From Gnetum montanum (lineage: Eukaryota > Streptophyta > Gnetopsida > Gnetales > Gnetaceae): 28,048 nucleotides of DNA. The notes beneath the pieces were generated by a model. The model worked only from the letters and a program-made list of their open reading frames with translations, was not told the origin of the DNA and did no database searches. The stretch covers positions 280,413-308,460 of the forward strand of contig MNCI01000627.1 of assembly GCA_015680685.1 (NCBI GenBank). Direction: 5' to 3'. Made by a program: the position numbers and the translations under genes. Positions 28,047 to 28,048 of this stretch are shown here, piece by piece (positions within the stretch are counted from its first letter, which is position 1; each line of letters starts with the position of its first letter).

Positions 28047-28048
28047 AT

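Larger units (their letters stand above)
23946..28048 (-). mobile_element. Copy D of the retrotransposon family, inverted, continuing past the window end
   Basis: Read leftward: gag tail, retropepsin, post-protease frame, polypurine-like motif, T-rich tract, noncoding blocks, double hairpin, short divergent segment and 3' LTR. The internal promoter, intron and 3' ORF are not recognisable, so this copy has lost or never had them. Confidence 0.7.

Overview
The window looks like nuclear, repeat-dense, AT-rich plant DNA. I see no bacterial gene organisation, no rRNA or tRNA, and no convincing host gene. Almost everything can be explained as decayed retrotransposons. The plant call rests on three things: Ty3/gypsy-type gag and protease remnants; a domain otherwise known from plant proteins annotated 'putative plant transposon protein' (Pfam Transposase_32; I believe PF20167); and a plant-type LINE tail. 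The species cannot be named from the sequence.

Four copies of one LTR-retrotransposon family dominate. Copy A (1-4591, +) and copy B (4592-8938, +) read rightward. Copy C (about 11513-21135, -) and copy D (23946-28048, -) read leftward. The layout is A> B> <C <D, a large imperfect inverted arrangement around a 2.6 kb spacer. Each copy shows one LTR, at its 3' end: 3744-4591, 8071-8938, 11513-12409 and 23946-24757. The LTRs begin TGATGAG or TGATAA and mostly end in CTCATCA. Copy A's LTR ends exactly where copy B's protease fragment begins, which suggests A is nested in B. The inferred order of the family is gag-like region, retropepsin, T-rich tract, a conserved noncoding region with an 83-nt double-hairpin motif, an internal TATA promoter, a short intron, an ATGGCCCC-start ORF with a Transposase_32-like domain and coiled coils, then the 3' LTR. 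Reverse transcriptase and integrase are seen in none of the copies, so the family looks non-autonomous.

The other content is as follows. The 8939-11512 spacer holds a decayed LINE reverse-transcriptase tail (9915-10525, -) and a two-unit 153-bp repeat. A 3.4 kb insertion (15372-18738) splits copy C just after its ATG and contains an LTR-like TATA promoter on the - strand. A 2.6 kb block starting TGTAACACCCC (21337-23940) resembles a long LTR of the Del/Tekay type.

The most interesting signals are regulatory and structural, not coding. First, GATATC-like motifs phased at 14 bp end 14-17 nt upstream of six TATA boxes, four in LTRs and two at the internal promoter. Second, a fixed-length double hairpin has base changes that preserve pairing between copies. 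Third, AATAAA lies in a predicted stem in all four LTRs. No protein product in the window appears intact.
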